Made by a program: the position numbers and the translations under genes. Under the pieces are notes generated by a model. That model worked only from the letters and a program-made list of their open reading frames with translations. It was not told where the DNA came from and made no database searches. DNA of 64,000 bases from Riptortus pedestris (Eukaryota > Arthropoda > Insecta > Hemiptera > Alydidae), in contig CM032233.1 of assembly GCA_019009955.1 (NCBI GenBank), positions 84,905,001 to 84,969,000 of the forward strand, given 5' to 3'. Shown here in pieces: positions 12,750 through 25,000 of the stretch (position 1 is its first letter; each line of letters starts with the position of its first letter).

Positions 12750-13690
12750 TTTTGTTTCAACACTTGGAATACATTGTTGTAAAAACTGTCATTGTTTTTG
12801 GAGATTTCACAGTCATAATAATATGAAGAATGGGTACAGCAGATATATCCTCCTTTTTAGGCCAAGAAAATGATACTGGAGGTTCATGGGAATGAAGGAA
12901 CTTTACAGTGACATCTTGTTCTTCGGTGTTCATGTCCCTCACCATGCCAAAGTACCATAATCTGTCATGTTCACAAACATCCTGGGCTTAAATCTTCCAA
13001 TGTTACTTACAGTTTGGTTGATTGTTAATTAAATTAAACATGAGGGCTGCTTTTTTATCAATTCTTTCTTCAAGCCTCAATGTTCCTGAATCATCTATTG
13101 GCTGAATGTTGTGAAATGATCTTGTCCCTGGAAGAGTTTGAACATCTTTGAAGTGACCTTCCAAAGCAGGGCGAATTAATTCAATTATTTCTTTAGATAT
13201 GAGGAAGAAATGGATTTTTTCTATTCTGGTTTTGCAAAGCCAAACAGTTCAGTCATTGATATTATTTCGTTTTCTAAGGGTCTTTTCAAACTTTCCTTCC
13301 GAGTTAATCGATTCACTGTACCCTCAAATCCATCACACCCAGACCCGAATTTCAAAATCGTTCTCATGTAGGCATAGGTTTATGAAATTGTACTAATTTT
13401 TGTACTCAGCAGCACACCCAACTCTGAAGTAATGAACTATTTTAAAGTGTGGGCGGTTTTCTTTCAAAAACACACTAGCAGATTTGGGGATTTCATACGC
13501 CATACTTACATCATGTTTGAGGTCATCAGATATAATGCAAAGGGGTAGGACAAGATTTTTCTCAGTTGCATAGTTGCAGTGTGACAGGATGTATAGTGCA
13601 AGTATTTGAGGTCCAGTGATATCCTTGGGCTTTGACATTGACCAAACTAGCAATTTTAGGGTAAGAATTGTCCATATCAAAATATATTTT
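12750..13690 (-). pseudogene. decayed transposon protein (SDGCAAQYKN / CDGxGGT-type family)
   Basis: Minus-strand blocks in several frames line up in one order: ILALYILSHCNYATEKN, then YFRVGCAAEYKN (13393-13680), then CDGFEGTVNRLTRKESLKR and ISMTELFGFAKPE near 13200-13340, then WYFGMVRDMNTEEQDVTV and FSWPKKEDISAVP (12757-12960). I recognise this order from large families of uncharacterised, probably transposon-encoded invertebrate proteins with a conserved (S)DGCAAQYKN and CDGIGGTVKR. Its enzymatic role is not known to me. Stops and frameshifts throughout make it a pseudogene. Confidence 0.65.
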
Positions 13691-14351
13691 AGACTGATGA
13701 ATCCTATAATGTAAACGGTATTTCATTTAGAATAAACCTGTGTAATGTAACTACCTTTTTAGTTACCTTTATTTATCATTTTCTTTTAATCCATATAAAT
13801 TTCTAATTTTTTATAAATATTTATTTTTAAACATGTAATAAACAATGAAGGAGTCAAATATCCATTTATGTTATTACCTTAGGTGTTAGATCACATGTCT
13901 TAGAACCAAAACAAAAAACGATTTCCATGATTATCCTTTTCCCTTTTGGAGATCTTCAATTTAACGTGAAACTATTTATTTGCTTTCAGAAAAACTGGCA
14001 CTTTGTAATTTTTTTCTGGTCACAAATACTTACTTGGTACCTTTGCTTATTTTTTTATTGTTTTTAAATATATTTATGAATACACACAAAAAATTTCATC
14101 AAAATTGGTTCATAAATAAGATGGTTATAAATTATTTTTGAATTCAAAACAAATTAATTTTATTGTTCCCTATCGATAAACAACACAAAAATCTCAAAAC
14201 TTTAAGAGGCCATAAAATTCAAACCGTTTAAGATTTATCAAAAATATTTGGTATGGTTTCTCAAATCAATGAATAGAACACCCAAAATAAGATTCTTCAA
14301 AATCTGAAATGATGGGTGTCATGGTGTGGTTGAATTGATGTGGAATGACCC
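13691..14351 (-). repeat. right inverted arm of the 12-14 kb transposon
   Basis: Reverse-complement partner of 11985-12666, beginning AGACTGATGAATCCTATAAT and ending GGAATGACCC. Confidence 0.9.
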
Positions 14352-14355
14352 TCTA

Positions 14356-15789
14356 ATATCTTTGAGGTTATCTGTGTATTAAGACAAAGAACGCAATAAT
14401 ATAATATAAAAGCAGTTGTATCACAAGATAATGATAATAAATAGTTAAGTATAGAGTCAAGTAAACAAGTGTTGAGATGGAAAGTTCCTCACAAAGACTG
14501 CTCCCCTACTCTCACAGGTTGGCTAAATCTAAACTACTCATTTATGATCAAAATTCTGCTTAGATTAACTTATGTTCAAATAATTTCTAAGCTCTATGAG
14601 TTAAATAAAATTTTAGACACACCAAGGAGAAAAACTACATCTTTTATTAATTAATGATGGAGAAGGGGGGGGGGGGCAATTACTGGGTTCATTGTGCAAC
14701 AGCAAGCTTCATCGACCTGATACTAAGATTGATCTTCAGCTCTAGATAAATCCATTCCATATCTTACATTCAAAATCTAATGTCACACCCTTTATACTAA
14801 TTTATGACAAGATATTAGGGCTGGCTATAAATGAAACTATAATGAATGACCTCAAAAAAAACAAAAAAAAACTAGAATCTCCAGAAATAAAAAAAAAAAG
14901 TTGTAACTGAGCCGAAATTAGTATCCAGGAGCCATCCAAGAAATAAGGAATACAAATTGGTAATAAAGATATGGATATTAAGAAAATCACCCTAATGTAA
15001 ATATATATGCCAAAATGTGTGTAAAAAAACAATAAAAATTGTTTAAAAATGGTCATAATTTATTCAATAAAACCAAATGTAGTCTTACATTCAAAATGTT
15101 AACAATAATACATAAACTGACTTAAAACTGATCAGTGAATCTCAAGTTATTTTACATGATACAATAACAACTAATTTCACTCATGACACTATAAAGTTTA
15201 TTAACAAACCAAATAAATACATACATAAGTTGATGCCACATTTTTGAAATAAAAAAATAATCAGTCAAATAATAATGTATATACAATAGTAAATTAGCTG
15301 TATAAAAACAATATATTTACAAATAATAAATCTACAATTGTTACAATAATTACAAGTAACTAACTATAAGATTTTGATTAATGGATGCCTCTAACTTTGA
15401 CAATTCCATATATACAAAATTTCTAAGATAACTTATATGATATTAAAAAAGGTCTGTTCACATAAGTTTACTGACACATTTGTACGCCAAAATTATAAAA
15501 ATTATCTGCCATTAATTGATTGAATAAGAAAATTGTATCTGATTTTTTTTCTTTCAATAAATAAGAGTGAATGAAACTTAATAAAACTCCACCGAGGCAA
15601 TGTTGTTCCTGTATTGATTCAATTCTCAAGACATTACATTTTCTAGTAATTTCAAAATATTCAAAACAAAATTTTGATTGATTTATGGGAAAATATTAAA
15701 CTATTTCATTTAAGTGTGTATGGTAACTTCTGAAGTGACTAGAAGGAACTACTAATTCATATTAGCTAAATTCCAGTCACCCCCTATAA
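14356..15789. other. intergenic, nothing recognised
   Basis: AT-rich, with a run of G near 14666-14677. No gene or element boundary was recognised. Confidence 0.65.
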
Positions 15790-16012
15790 TGCCTCTTTAC
15801 CCGTAATTGATTGATATGACAGTGTAGACAGGCTTAAATTGCTGGAAGCATTACAGTTGGTTGGAATACCTACCAAGCTTGGCAAGAATGACTCAATGAG
15901 AACATTGAAACTGGAGTCTGTACTTCTGATGGCTTTGAAATTACCACTGAATTAGGACAGGGAGATTTATTATTATCTGTACTGCTTAGCTTTGCCTTGG
16001 AAGCGTAACTCT
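15790..16012 (+). pseudogene. non-LTR reverse transcriptase scrap
   Basis: In two adjacent frames the plus strand gives LVGIPTKL and then FEITTELGQGDLLL followed by FALEA. This is the GxRQGDxLSxLLFNxxLE block just before the catalytic YADD motif of non-LTR reverse transcriptases. It stops abruptly at the start of the next repeat. Confidence 0.55.
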
Positions 16013-16018
16013 AAAGAA

Positions 16019-17815
16019 AAAAGTCTGTCACGCAGGGGTTGTGTAAACTAAGCAAATTTCCCGCATGAAGTTTAACAATAGATAAATCTGCATACCAGCA
16101 ACACTACACCACCGTGAATACAAACGATAATAAGAAACCTTCCGACGGAAAGCATCTGAAATGTAAACAAACAGTTCTGCCAACTTCTTACCGGAAAGAA
16201 AAACAATTACTGTAATATATAACATATTAATTTGATTGGAAACTATTTACTATAACTAGTAATGTAATTTATAATGAACCAGAATAACTTTTATCTTAAT
16301 CAATCAAATTTAAGTAATCCAAAAACTTAAGAAGGGGGGAGGTTCACCAGAACATATTTGCGTGTATCTCGTATAATAAATGTCTCTTGAAAACAATATT
16401 TGGTATTTAAGCTTCGAATAATGTGGTTTATTACATAACCAAGTATTGTTTATGTAACATAAGTAGAAGTGGGGGTTTGCTAAAGGCTGAAAACTGAAAA
16501 ATGCAAATATCTCGGTTAATATTCAAGATAGAGAATAAATGTATAATATTTATAGTACATTTAATGTGCAATAAAATTGATTCTATAAATTTTTTCGATC
16601 CGATGTATAGTAACGGAAATATTTTGAATTTTCAAAATTCTCCCCTCTAAATCCCCCTCCCTCTGGTCCGATTTCAGCCGTTAACAAACTCGATCTTTCT
16701 TTTTACATAAAACGACTAAATATCGAGTTTGGTAATGATTAAACAATAATTGATACCGCAAGAGCGGTAACAGACAAATATATTGTTGCGAAAATTAAAT
16801 ACATGAAGGATTAGCAGAGAGTCAGGTATTTGGGAGGTGCGAGGGAGATGAAAGGGAGCCGGCCGAGGGACTACTGATGCCAGTATGTTCTAGACTAATT
16901 AGTCCAGTACCTTCGAGGCCACACCTTTGATGTTGCCGCCCTCTATATAAGCACATGCAAATAGGCCTACAGTTCAGTTTTATTTTCTGTTGTTGGTAGA
17001 TCCAGTTTAGCTAGCTCCTTCTTCAGATGTTCCACTTTTAGTTCTTCAAATTTCATTTTTTCAATCCCACTTCTGACACCAGTTGTTACGTTTTATTACA
17101 AAACCAGTAATAAACGTTGTTAATAAGAGTTCTTTTGGATTGCAAAATTAAACACACACAAGTTTCACAGTTTTTATCACTGCACAATTTATTTAACAAT
17201 GCACAATACACTTGGTTAATTATTCTTAATTACTACTCAGAGTATGCCCTGATAGCATCACTGTTCTTGTTATTACACAGTCCAATAATTCACTCATAGT
17301 CACTGAACTTCACATAAAAGACGGCACTCCACTGTCTTAAACACAACACTATAATGTTACTTACAGAGTCACGGCACAACACTGTTCTTCACATAAAAAC
17401 ACTTTACCGCACTGCACTAAGTCTCACTGTAGCACCGGACGCACTGATGTGATCATCAAGACAGCTGAGAGCAAACTGAACTGTAGGCCTATTTGCATGT
17501 GCTTATATAGAGGGTGGCAACATCAAAGGCGTGGCCTCAAAGGTACTGGACTAATTAGTCTAGAACATAGTGGCATCAGCAGTCCCTCGGCCGGCTCCCT
17601 TTCATCTCCCTCGCACCTGAGCAAATACGCGACTCTCTATGCTAATCCTTTATGTATTTAATTTTCGCTACTACACTATATATATACATACACACAGTTT
17701 TGAACGGACTTCATTTTCGTCATCTCCTATGTAGGATTGATGGACATTTGAAGAAAAATTTCGAAAATCACGTCATGAGTACGACCTCAATAGCTAATTT
17801 CCCTTAAGGGGAATC
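16019..17815 (-). repeat. dispersed repeat, copy A (interrupted by an LTR element)
   Basis: Begins AGTCTGTCACGCAGGGG and matches the reverse complement of 42540-43390 through 16019-16715, and again through about 17690-17815 (cgtcatctcctatgtagga, gtacgacctcaatag). The inner ~1 kb is foreign. No terminal inverted repeats or long coding frame were seen. The type of element is unknown. Confidence 0.8.
16784..17675 (-). mobile_element. rearranged LTR-retrotransposon fragment (gypsy/Mag-like)
   Basis: Minus strand from 17675: TG-starting LTR with a TATATAAG box and, about 30 bases on, TTCAGTTT, running to about 17087 (...AACGTAACA). This is followed by TGGTGTCAGAAGTGGGA, a primer-binding-site-like sequence typical of Mag-type gypsy elements, then a short reading frame opening with a Lys/Glu/Leu-rich helix as in gag N-termini. 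Beyond about 16985 the sequence switches to the first ~200 bp of the same LTR in plus orientation. No pol region is present and the target duplication is unclear. Confidence 0.7.
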
Positions 17816-18019
17816 TGCTAAAAGGATAACCCTGGTAATGCCATCTGCAACATGTTTACACAGCCCATAGTGTACCCTGATTATGAATTGATCGCCGGCA
17901 GAGATATTTCAGTATTAGCAGGCGATGTGGAAGAGTTCACTCAAACAAAGCAAATATAAGGGTTTTAAATAAATATAGAAAATACAGTCGGCATTATAAA
18001 CATAAACATGTTGTTATTA

Positions 18020-18226
18020 AATGCTTTTTTTTATTATTATGATTTATTAATGTCCACTTTTTGCAACTCAGGCTAATCAGGATGGGTTATCTACAGGTTA
18101 ACACCATTTTCTAGCCAGGGTGGGACTCAGGATGTTATTTAATGAATTCCGTCACTAAATAATTTCCTTTATCCAGGTGAGAATCGAACTCGCCACTCTA
18201 GGTTTACCATATGAGATTAAGGTTAC
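18020..18226 (-). mobile_element. SINE copy 1, 5'-truncated
   Basis: The reverse complement matches the SINE at 37807-38044 from its CTTAATCTCATATGGTAA segment to the A/T-rich tail, including a B-box-like GAGTTCGATTCTC and CACCCTGGCTAGAAAA. It sits directly beyond the TMEM192 stop codon and polyadenylation signal, in the same orientation as that gene. Confidence 0.85.
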
Positions 18227-18232
18227 TTTATT
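18227..18232 (-). promoter_or_regulatory. candidate polyadenylation signal of TMEM192
   Basis: TTTATT on the plus strand is AATAAA on the minus strand, 36 bases past the stop, where the SINE begins. A very short 3' UTR would result; other signals inside the SINE are possible. Confidence 0.4.
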
Positions 18233-18267
18233 TATACTTTAAAAGAGTTGCATTAATGGGGGGATTT

Positions 18268-18376
18268 TTAAGTGCGACTAGCTAATTTTATATTTAGTTC
18301 TGCAACTGTACACTTCAAATAGTATATGAGATCAGCCTGTTTTTCAAGAATGTCTGCTACAGCTTCCCCATCAAGC
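18268..18376 (-). CDS. TMEM192: TMEM192 exon 6 (terminal)
   Basis: Acceptor ctctttcag, then the split Arg codon, LDGEAVADILEKQAD and the coiled coil, ending in TAA (plus-strand 18268-18270). Confidence 0.87.
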
Positions 18377-18691
18377 CTGAAAGAGAAGTTTCAATTACTT
18401 TTAAAAGTAATCACATACTAATTTAATCCAGTGTTGAAACATACTATTAGTTTTTAACAGAAGACTAGGAAAAAATAAGTGAATGTTTGATTGTATGTGG
18501 TAAAATATATGACTAATATCATATAATGGAATTTCTGAGCTCCCTTATTTTTCAACTTTTCTTTATTTTCACTTACTACATCCAACAGAGAACAAAATAC
18601 ATGAACAGGAATATTGACTATCTGGCATTTTGTTATGTCTATTTATATTTTCATAATTTGAAACTAAATAAAATTTGTATTTAAACACACA

Positions 18692-18725
<34 letters not shown>

Positions 18726-21700
18726 GAAAAAGCTTTTTAAAAAATAGAAATGAAAAAAGTTATATTTATTCTTTAAAATAAAAAGTTGTATACTAAAGTT
18801 CACAATAGCCAAAAAGAAAACTTTGAATTACTAATCTTTCAGCATAAGGGAAACAGATGGAAACTCATTACAGCTACAATTTGTCCTTATTGCAGCTATA
18901 ACAAGAAACAATATGACAAAAATGTCTCACATCTGACTGTCCTGACACACATTTAGTTTAAATTGTTTTTTTCTTATTTTTAATCATAGTAAAAAAGGGA
19001 ATACTCGTTTCAGCAGCAGACTGACAAGTTTTGAATTTTAAAAATACAAATTTTTAAATCTCCAAGGCAAACAAAACATAAAAATATAACAGAACTATTT
19101 ACTAAAGAGAGGAGTAAAATACTTAAACAAACAGGTACAAGGAATATCTGATCACTACACAAACCAGTAAGAAAGGGCCAAAATTAAATGAAATAAATAC
19201 TCTTAACTACAAGATAATGGAAAATTACAGCTTTGACCCTACATAATTTTATTTACATAGAAGTATTATTAGCGACTAACATGAGCAGCATCAAAGATTT
19301 TTTTTTCCCTTATGATTAAATTTAAATTAAATGTTGACCATGTATGCATTATTAATTTACATAAAAAATAGCATTATTATGGCCTGACCATGAGAAAAAA
19401 TAAACATAGGGAATCAATTAGAAAGTAACTTTTCTTCAGCCGCTATGCTGAAATATCTTTAAAAAGAAAACATTAAATTGGCCCTATTTCAAAAGTAATT
19501 GATTATGTGCCAAACATATAATGATCCAAGTACATAGTAATTTATACTCCTATTGAGGATCATTTTTTTTCATATTCTCTAATAAGAATTTATTATTTGA
19601 AACAATTGTAAGCAAGCGAAAGAAAATAGACAAAAAAATAGGTTTCTGAAAAATACTTAGATTCAAACAATATACATTAACCAAAAGTAAATTTCTACAA
19701 TAAAATTGTGGATATCATACTACCTATATCCAATTTCAGCTGCAGATCTGGAGTCACAAGGGAGTAAGTACTCATATTGCTCTGTATCTGGTATTGGTTT
19801 AATTTGATTGAACTTGTGAACAGTGACTGAAAAATAATTTAAAAAGATATAGAAAATGAAAATAAAAGTTTGTTTAAGAGCTAATTATCTGGTAACATTT
19901 TCTAGGCATTGGCTCCCAAACAGGTTAATTACTAATTTGTAATTGCAATTAAGAGTTTAAATATATATTTATACTTTGTAGGGAACACAACTGACCACTT
20001 TATGTTTAACATTTTATTTATTACACATGCCTCACAATATTTTCAAGGGAACTTGATAAAAAAAATACAATATTTACATAACAATGAATTTTATAATGTG
20101 TCAGTAGCAGTATTGTTGTACTGAGTCTTGGTGAATAAATAATAAAAAAAAATAAATAAATCAACCAAGTGTCGAAAGCAAGTTTGTTTTATAAGTGCAC
20201 TTTATATATATCTTTATAAAATTGAATGTGACTAGAAAAAAGAATGTTAACAAACACAATATAAAGTAACACTATTGAAAATTATGTTGTAAAAAAAAAT
20301 ACTAATCAAAGGCCAAGGATGACATACTACAAGCCGTGCTTCAAGTTGTATCTGACAAAGGAGAAAGAATGTCATTCACATTTAAGAATGGGTCAACATT
20401 AGAATCAAATGCCATTCTATCTGTAATATTGTCATGGTCATAAAGCAATGAACAACTTCCATATCAAATAAGAACATTGAATTGTAACAAAAACAATTTA
20501 AAAAAAAATAATGACAAAGTGAAAGGACCTTAAATCCCAAGAAAACACTTCTCAAAACAATGTAAGAAACTAATAATTTAAAACTGATAAAAGGCAAATC
20601 AAACAAATACAATTAACAGCATTTACTTGTTAACATTTCTTTCTTAACAAATGTACTGCTTGCATTTTTTCACATAGAATGTATGAAAAACGTGTATGCA
20701 ACAAATCACATTAAATATATGAGCATAATTTTAATACCATGGGTATATTAGTGAGTTATTAAATCCCCTCATTGGTTGTGGTACACACGATAGAGGGCAC
20801 TGTCGCCTAATGGCCAAACAGATAACTGGAAGGAATTTTGACTTGCATTCACCTTTTGAGCACTTTTAATTAGCCAAACTCAATAATTGGGGTCATGTCA
20901 CTTGGGGTTTAGAAGTATTTTTACTATTGTTGTAATATCTAGAAAACTCTTTTGAAGACAAACTGAGTTTATAGCAATGTTTTTAAATTAACAACTCCTG
21001 ATTATTAGAGTGGTGTTTATTACTTAACTATTTAAAAAAGGCAGAAAATGGTTTGGGAGCCTTTTACCTGAAAGTCTCTAAGTAGAGAACAATATTGCAA
21101 ACGAGAAGCTATTAATTTTGGAGTCGACACAATGTATTTTGATATTATATTATGTGTTTTAATAAATAGCTTGACGTTCTCAAATTATAATAAAAAGGAA
21201 TTTTAATATAAAAAAAAAAATTAATCTTATTTACTCAATTTACCAAGCATATTTAGTAAAACTACAAATTAATTGCAAATAATAAGACACTTTGGTGAAA
21301 ATAACTAGATAATCATAGAATTGCTAATAAGTTGGGTTTTTTCACCATTGAGAAGTAGTGTGAAACAAAATGGACTATATTTTAAATTTTCATCTGCTCC
21401 GAATATATCAAATTTCCGAAAATAATGGCAAATAACATGTACATGACAATACCATATTAATCAAAATTAATTTGAGTATTTTAAGTAATCCATAAGTAAA
21501 TAATTTATGAGGTGGCAGAGAATGAACGAAAAAGCCAAAATAGAAAACAATATTAGCATAACAAAGAATAATTTCAGCATTGTAATAACATAATTTAGAA
21601 AGACAAAACTTTTAATAATAAAATATTGAATGTAGTAAATACAATTTTTCATTATGTATCCAAAAATAATTCCCTAGCGTACTAAAACAGAAAATAAATT

Positions 21701-24700
21701 AAGGGACTAATTTAAACATTTACATTGTAGTTGTGTCTTTTTATTATAGCCACTATAGTGACTTTGCGCAAGGAAAGGGTTAATTCGCGATTTTTTATTA
21801 ATGCTGCTATCAGATTACAAGATATGTTCAACAATTTTAATGCATTCTATAATAATGCAGCTGCCAGCCTCATTACAATTTAAATACTTTTTTTTTAATT
21901 TGTTATCACCAAAACGAATTTCACTTAAAATGTTTTCAGTTGTGGTGCAAATTAAAACAATCATAAAAATGCATGAAGTTTTCAATTCATTCAAGACAAG
22001 AATCCAAGTTATATTATATAACTATTATATAAGGGGCTGAATATAGAAATCAACTGTTCCAGAACTCTTTCCAGCTATACCCCTCCTAATTACTGCCCAC
22101 CTGTTCACCATCCCAATACAACTAATCTCCATCCTTGTTAAATATTCTTTTCTGCATTAGTCTTTAATAGATTTAAGGCAACCTTTTTTATAATAATTTT
22201 AAATAGGCCTCTCAAAGAAAAGATATATATTTTTTTTATTTAAATGGCTTACAAAGGTGAATAAATTGGTCTTTATTTAAATTTGTTAGCTTTTGATTTA
22301 ATGTTAGCTGACCCTTCCTCCTGTGCTTCATTTTTTTTAATGGTTTGGTTGATGAATTTTTTTCCCCTGCATATACTCCTTCAACCATATCATCACAAGT
22401 GGTTTGTTTGGGTTAGAGGCAGACATTTTTATTAGAAAGGAGCAGTCTTTATATTTTTCATTATAATCAAATTCACTTCCTTGTCTTAAGATATTTCTAC
22501 TTATTCTTGTCTTTGTAAAACTCCCTTAATGGGCAACATTTTCATTTGCATTAATCTGGCTTATGGCACAGTCCATCATCCAAAATTCAGAGCTCTCAAA
22601 AAATCTCTGAAAGATGGCAATATGTAATATATGGCGATAGGAATGAGTCATATTTGTATTGTATTTGATTAAATGTATTTACAAGTACCTAAAAACACTA
22701 TAAATGCATTCTACAGCCTGATAAAAAGCAATACATTAATATAATAATTAAATCATATTAAAAAATATGTATACATTAAATAACTTACTTATATATCCAA
22801 CAATGATGGGCAAAGTAATGAAAATTTCAAATGCAATGACTCCACCAACAACATAGTGGAACAACGGCAAATTAGTGTTATTTATGCAACCAGATTTATT
22901 AAAGACCGCTTGAAGAATAATAATTACTATGTTAACTAAAAAGAAAAAGAATATTAAGTTAAATTGAAAACATACATCTAAACAACATAAATTACATGGA
23001 AAACTTACACAGAGAAGGTATAAGGAAAAGAACATATACATGTTTTTTAATCTTTCGATAAAATGTGAAATGGCCTCCTAGTTTTAAAAACCAATGGTCA
23101 CTTGAATAAACGCAGTGGAAAACCTGAAATTAATGTAGAGAAAAATGATGTCCTTGAATAAGTTACTTAATCAAATATAGGCAGGTCAAAACCACAAGTA
23201 AAATAAATTATGATCATTTCATTGATTATCATGGTATTCATTAGTTCTCTCCTCCACCCAAAAAATCTATCTCTACTCACTGGATCATTGTATTTTTATG
23301 AACGAGATGGTTTTGAAAACTAGAACAGTGATATTTTGTACCACATGTGAGAACAAGACCATTTTCTATTGATTTAAGAAATACATTAAATTTTCATTAC
23401 AAAAAAGTAAGGCAGTACTAATGGCACTCTGGAGGGAAATACTTTAGTACTTTTCCCATGAGTTGGTGGCTTCTTGGGGAGATACAATCTTTACTATATC
23501 AATTCCTAATCAAATTAGCAACTTTAAGTAATTAACAATACGTTTTTTGAAATGATTAACCAATTGTTAGAAATTGTGCTGATATTTGGACTCTTCATGG
23601 AAAAAAACAGAAATCAACTCTTATTTAAAAGTGGAACCAATTCTCCTTGTACGAGGTTGAAAATAGAGCCAAATTAGACACCCTCACCATTCCTAAATGC
23701 ATTACAAACAGCTTACAGTAACTTACTTATATTCGCCCAAATTCATAGATCCTTGAAATATGATAACACACTAACATAAAATCAATTTGGAAAGTGGTGA
23801 GAAGTATGACTACTGGTAGGAATCATCAATCTTTAAATTGGCATCTGTGTTCATTTTTGTCTTTGAGATGAATAAAGAAAGGACATGTACTTGTTTAAAC
23901 AACAATATAAATTAGTCTATAATTTTTCTCTAGAGATGCCATTACAACAAAAATTCTCAACTGAGCTCATATATGATGCAATGATGATCTCAACTTCATT
24001 TAAAAAAAACACATCAATCCAGTGAGGCGTTATGAATGTTTGAAATTGGAGTGGGACAACTATTGAAATACCATTTATTTTATTAATCCACTAATGTTTG
24101 AACCTCACAAATGCTTTATAAGGAACAACATATCTTAAAACTAAGAAAAATGTTCTACATTTGAAATAAGACCCACTTTTAGTTCAGAGACTGAAAAATT
24201 TGATGTGTCAGAAGATTAAAATTTAAAGGGATTGATTCTCAAAAGAAGAAGAATCAAATATTAAAATTATTTTTTGTTAATATAACAATTTAAAAGCATG
24301 AGCCCCTGTGAGTGGGGGCTAGTATTGACCCAAGGTGTGCTCTACTGTTGCAGGACCCAACAGGACCATAGCCAGGAGTGTGCTGCTGCTGGCATTACAA
24401 GGAGTAGTAGAACCATACTTTCTGCCAATCCCAAGCCTGTGAAAGTGGAGAATTGGGAGTGGGGAAGGTCGTCCTCACCTCTACAAATAAACACCATAAT
24501 CTGCCAGTGAGAAAGATTAATCTGAGTACAATCAAAGAATGGTGATGGTCATAAATATAGCCCTGGAGGGATCCATTGTGATACATGCGCTGGGAGGTCC
24601 CGATTAATCCCAAATCATACTAAGTATTCAGAAAAAAAAGAATATAAAACTATATACTCAATATAGGAACCTGGAATATGTGGATTAGTTTGCAACGAGG

Positions 24701-24939
24701 AAAACGGAGAATACTGGAAATAGTGTTTATTTAATATAATGTAGTTGTAGTAACTATGAAGGTGATCTAGCAAAGGTGAACTGAAGTGGCCTATATTCTG
24801 ATATTCTAATAAATAGTGGATAAGAAATTAATGAGCAAAGTACAGGTTTTGTGGTTAAGAAAAGTCTTAGGAATGTACTGCTGGGGTACTACTGTATCAA
24901 TTAGAGAATCTGTTGAATAAGACAAAACTGAAAATTCTG

Positions 24940-25000
<61 letters not shown>

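Larger units (their letters stand above)
11985..14351 (-). mobile_element. DNA transposon with ~670 bp inverted arms, 2367 bp
   Basis: TCTA at 11981-11984 and 14352-14355 flank an element beginning GGGTC and ending GACCC. Its two halves are long diverged inverted repeats around a ~1 kb core that carries the decayed minus-strand coding region. The 4 bp target duplication could also be read as 5 bp (CTCTA). The short target duplication plus very long inverted termini would fit a Sola-like cut-and-paste element, but that assignment is an inference. Confidence 0.8.

Noticed and set aside
22040..22640. Possible transposase debris on the minus strand
   Set aside because: Some protein-like stretches but no motif that I can assign.
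22748..23041. Single 97-codon membrane protein gene
   Set aside because: The frame runs through an intron between two TMEM192 exons; only 22789-22935 is coding in this frame, and exon 3 uses another.
24298..24510. 70-codon open frame with cysteine-rich start
   Set aside because: Composition suggests old retrotransposon sequence, but no motif is firm; not listed as a gene.
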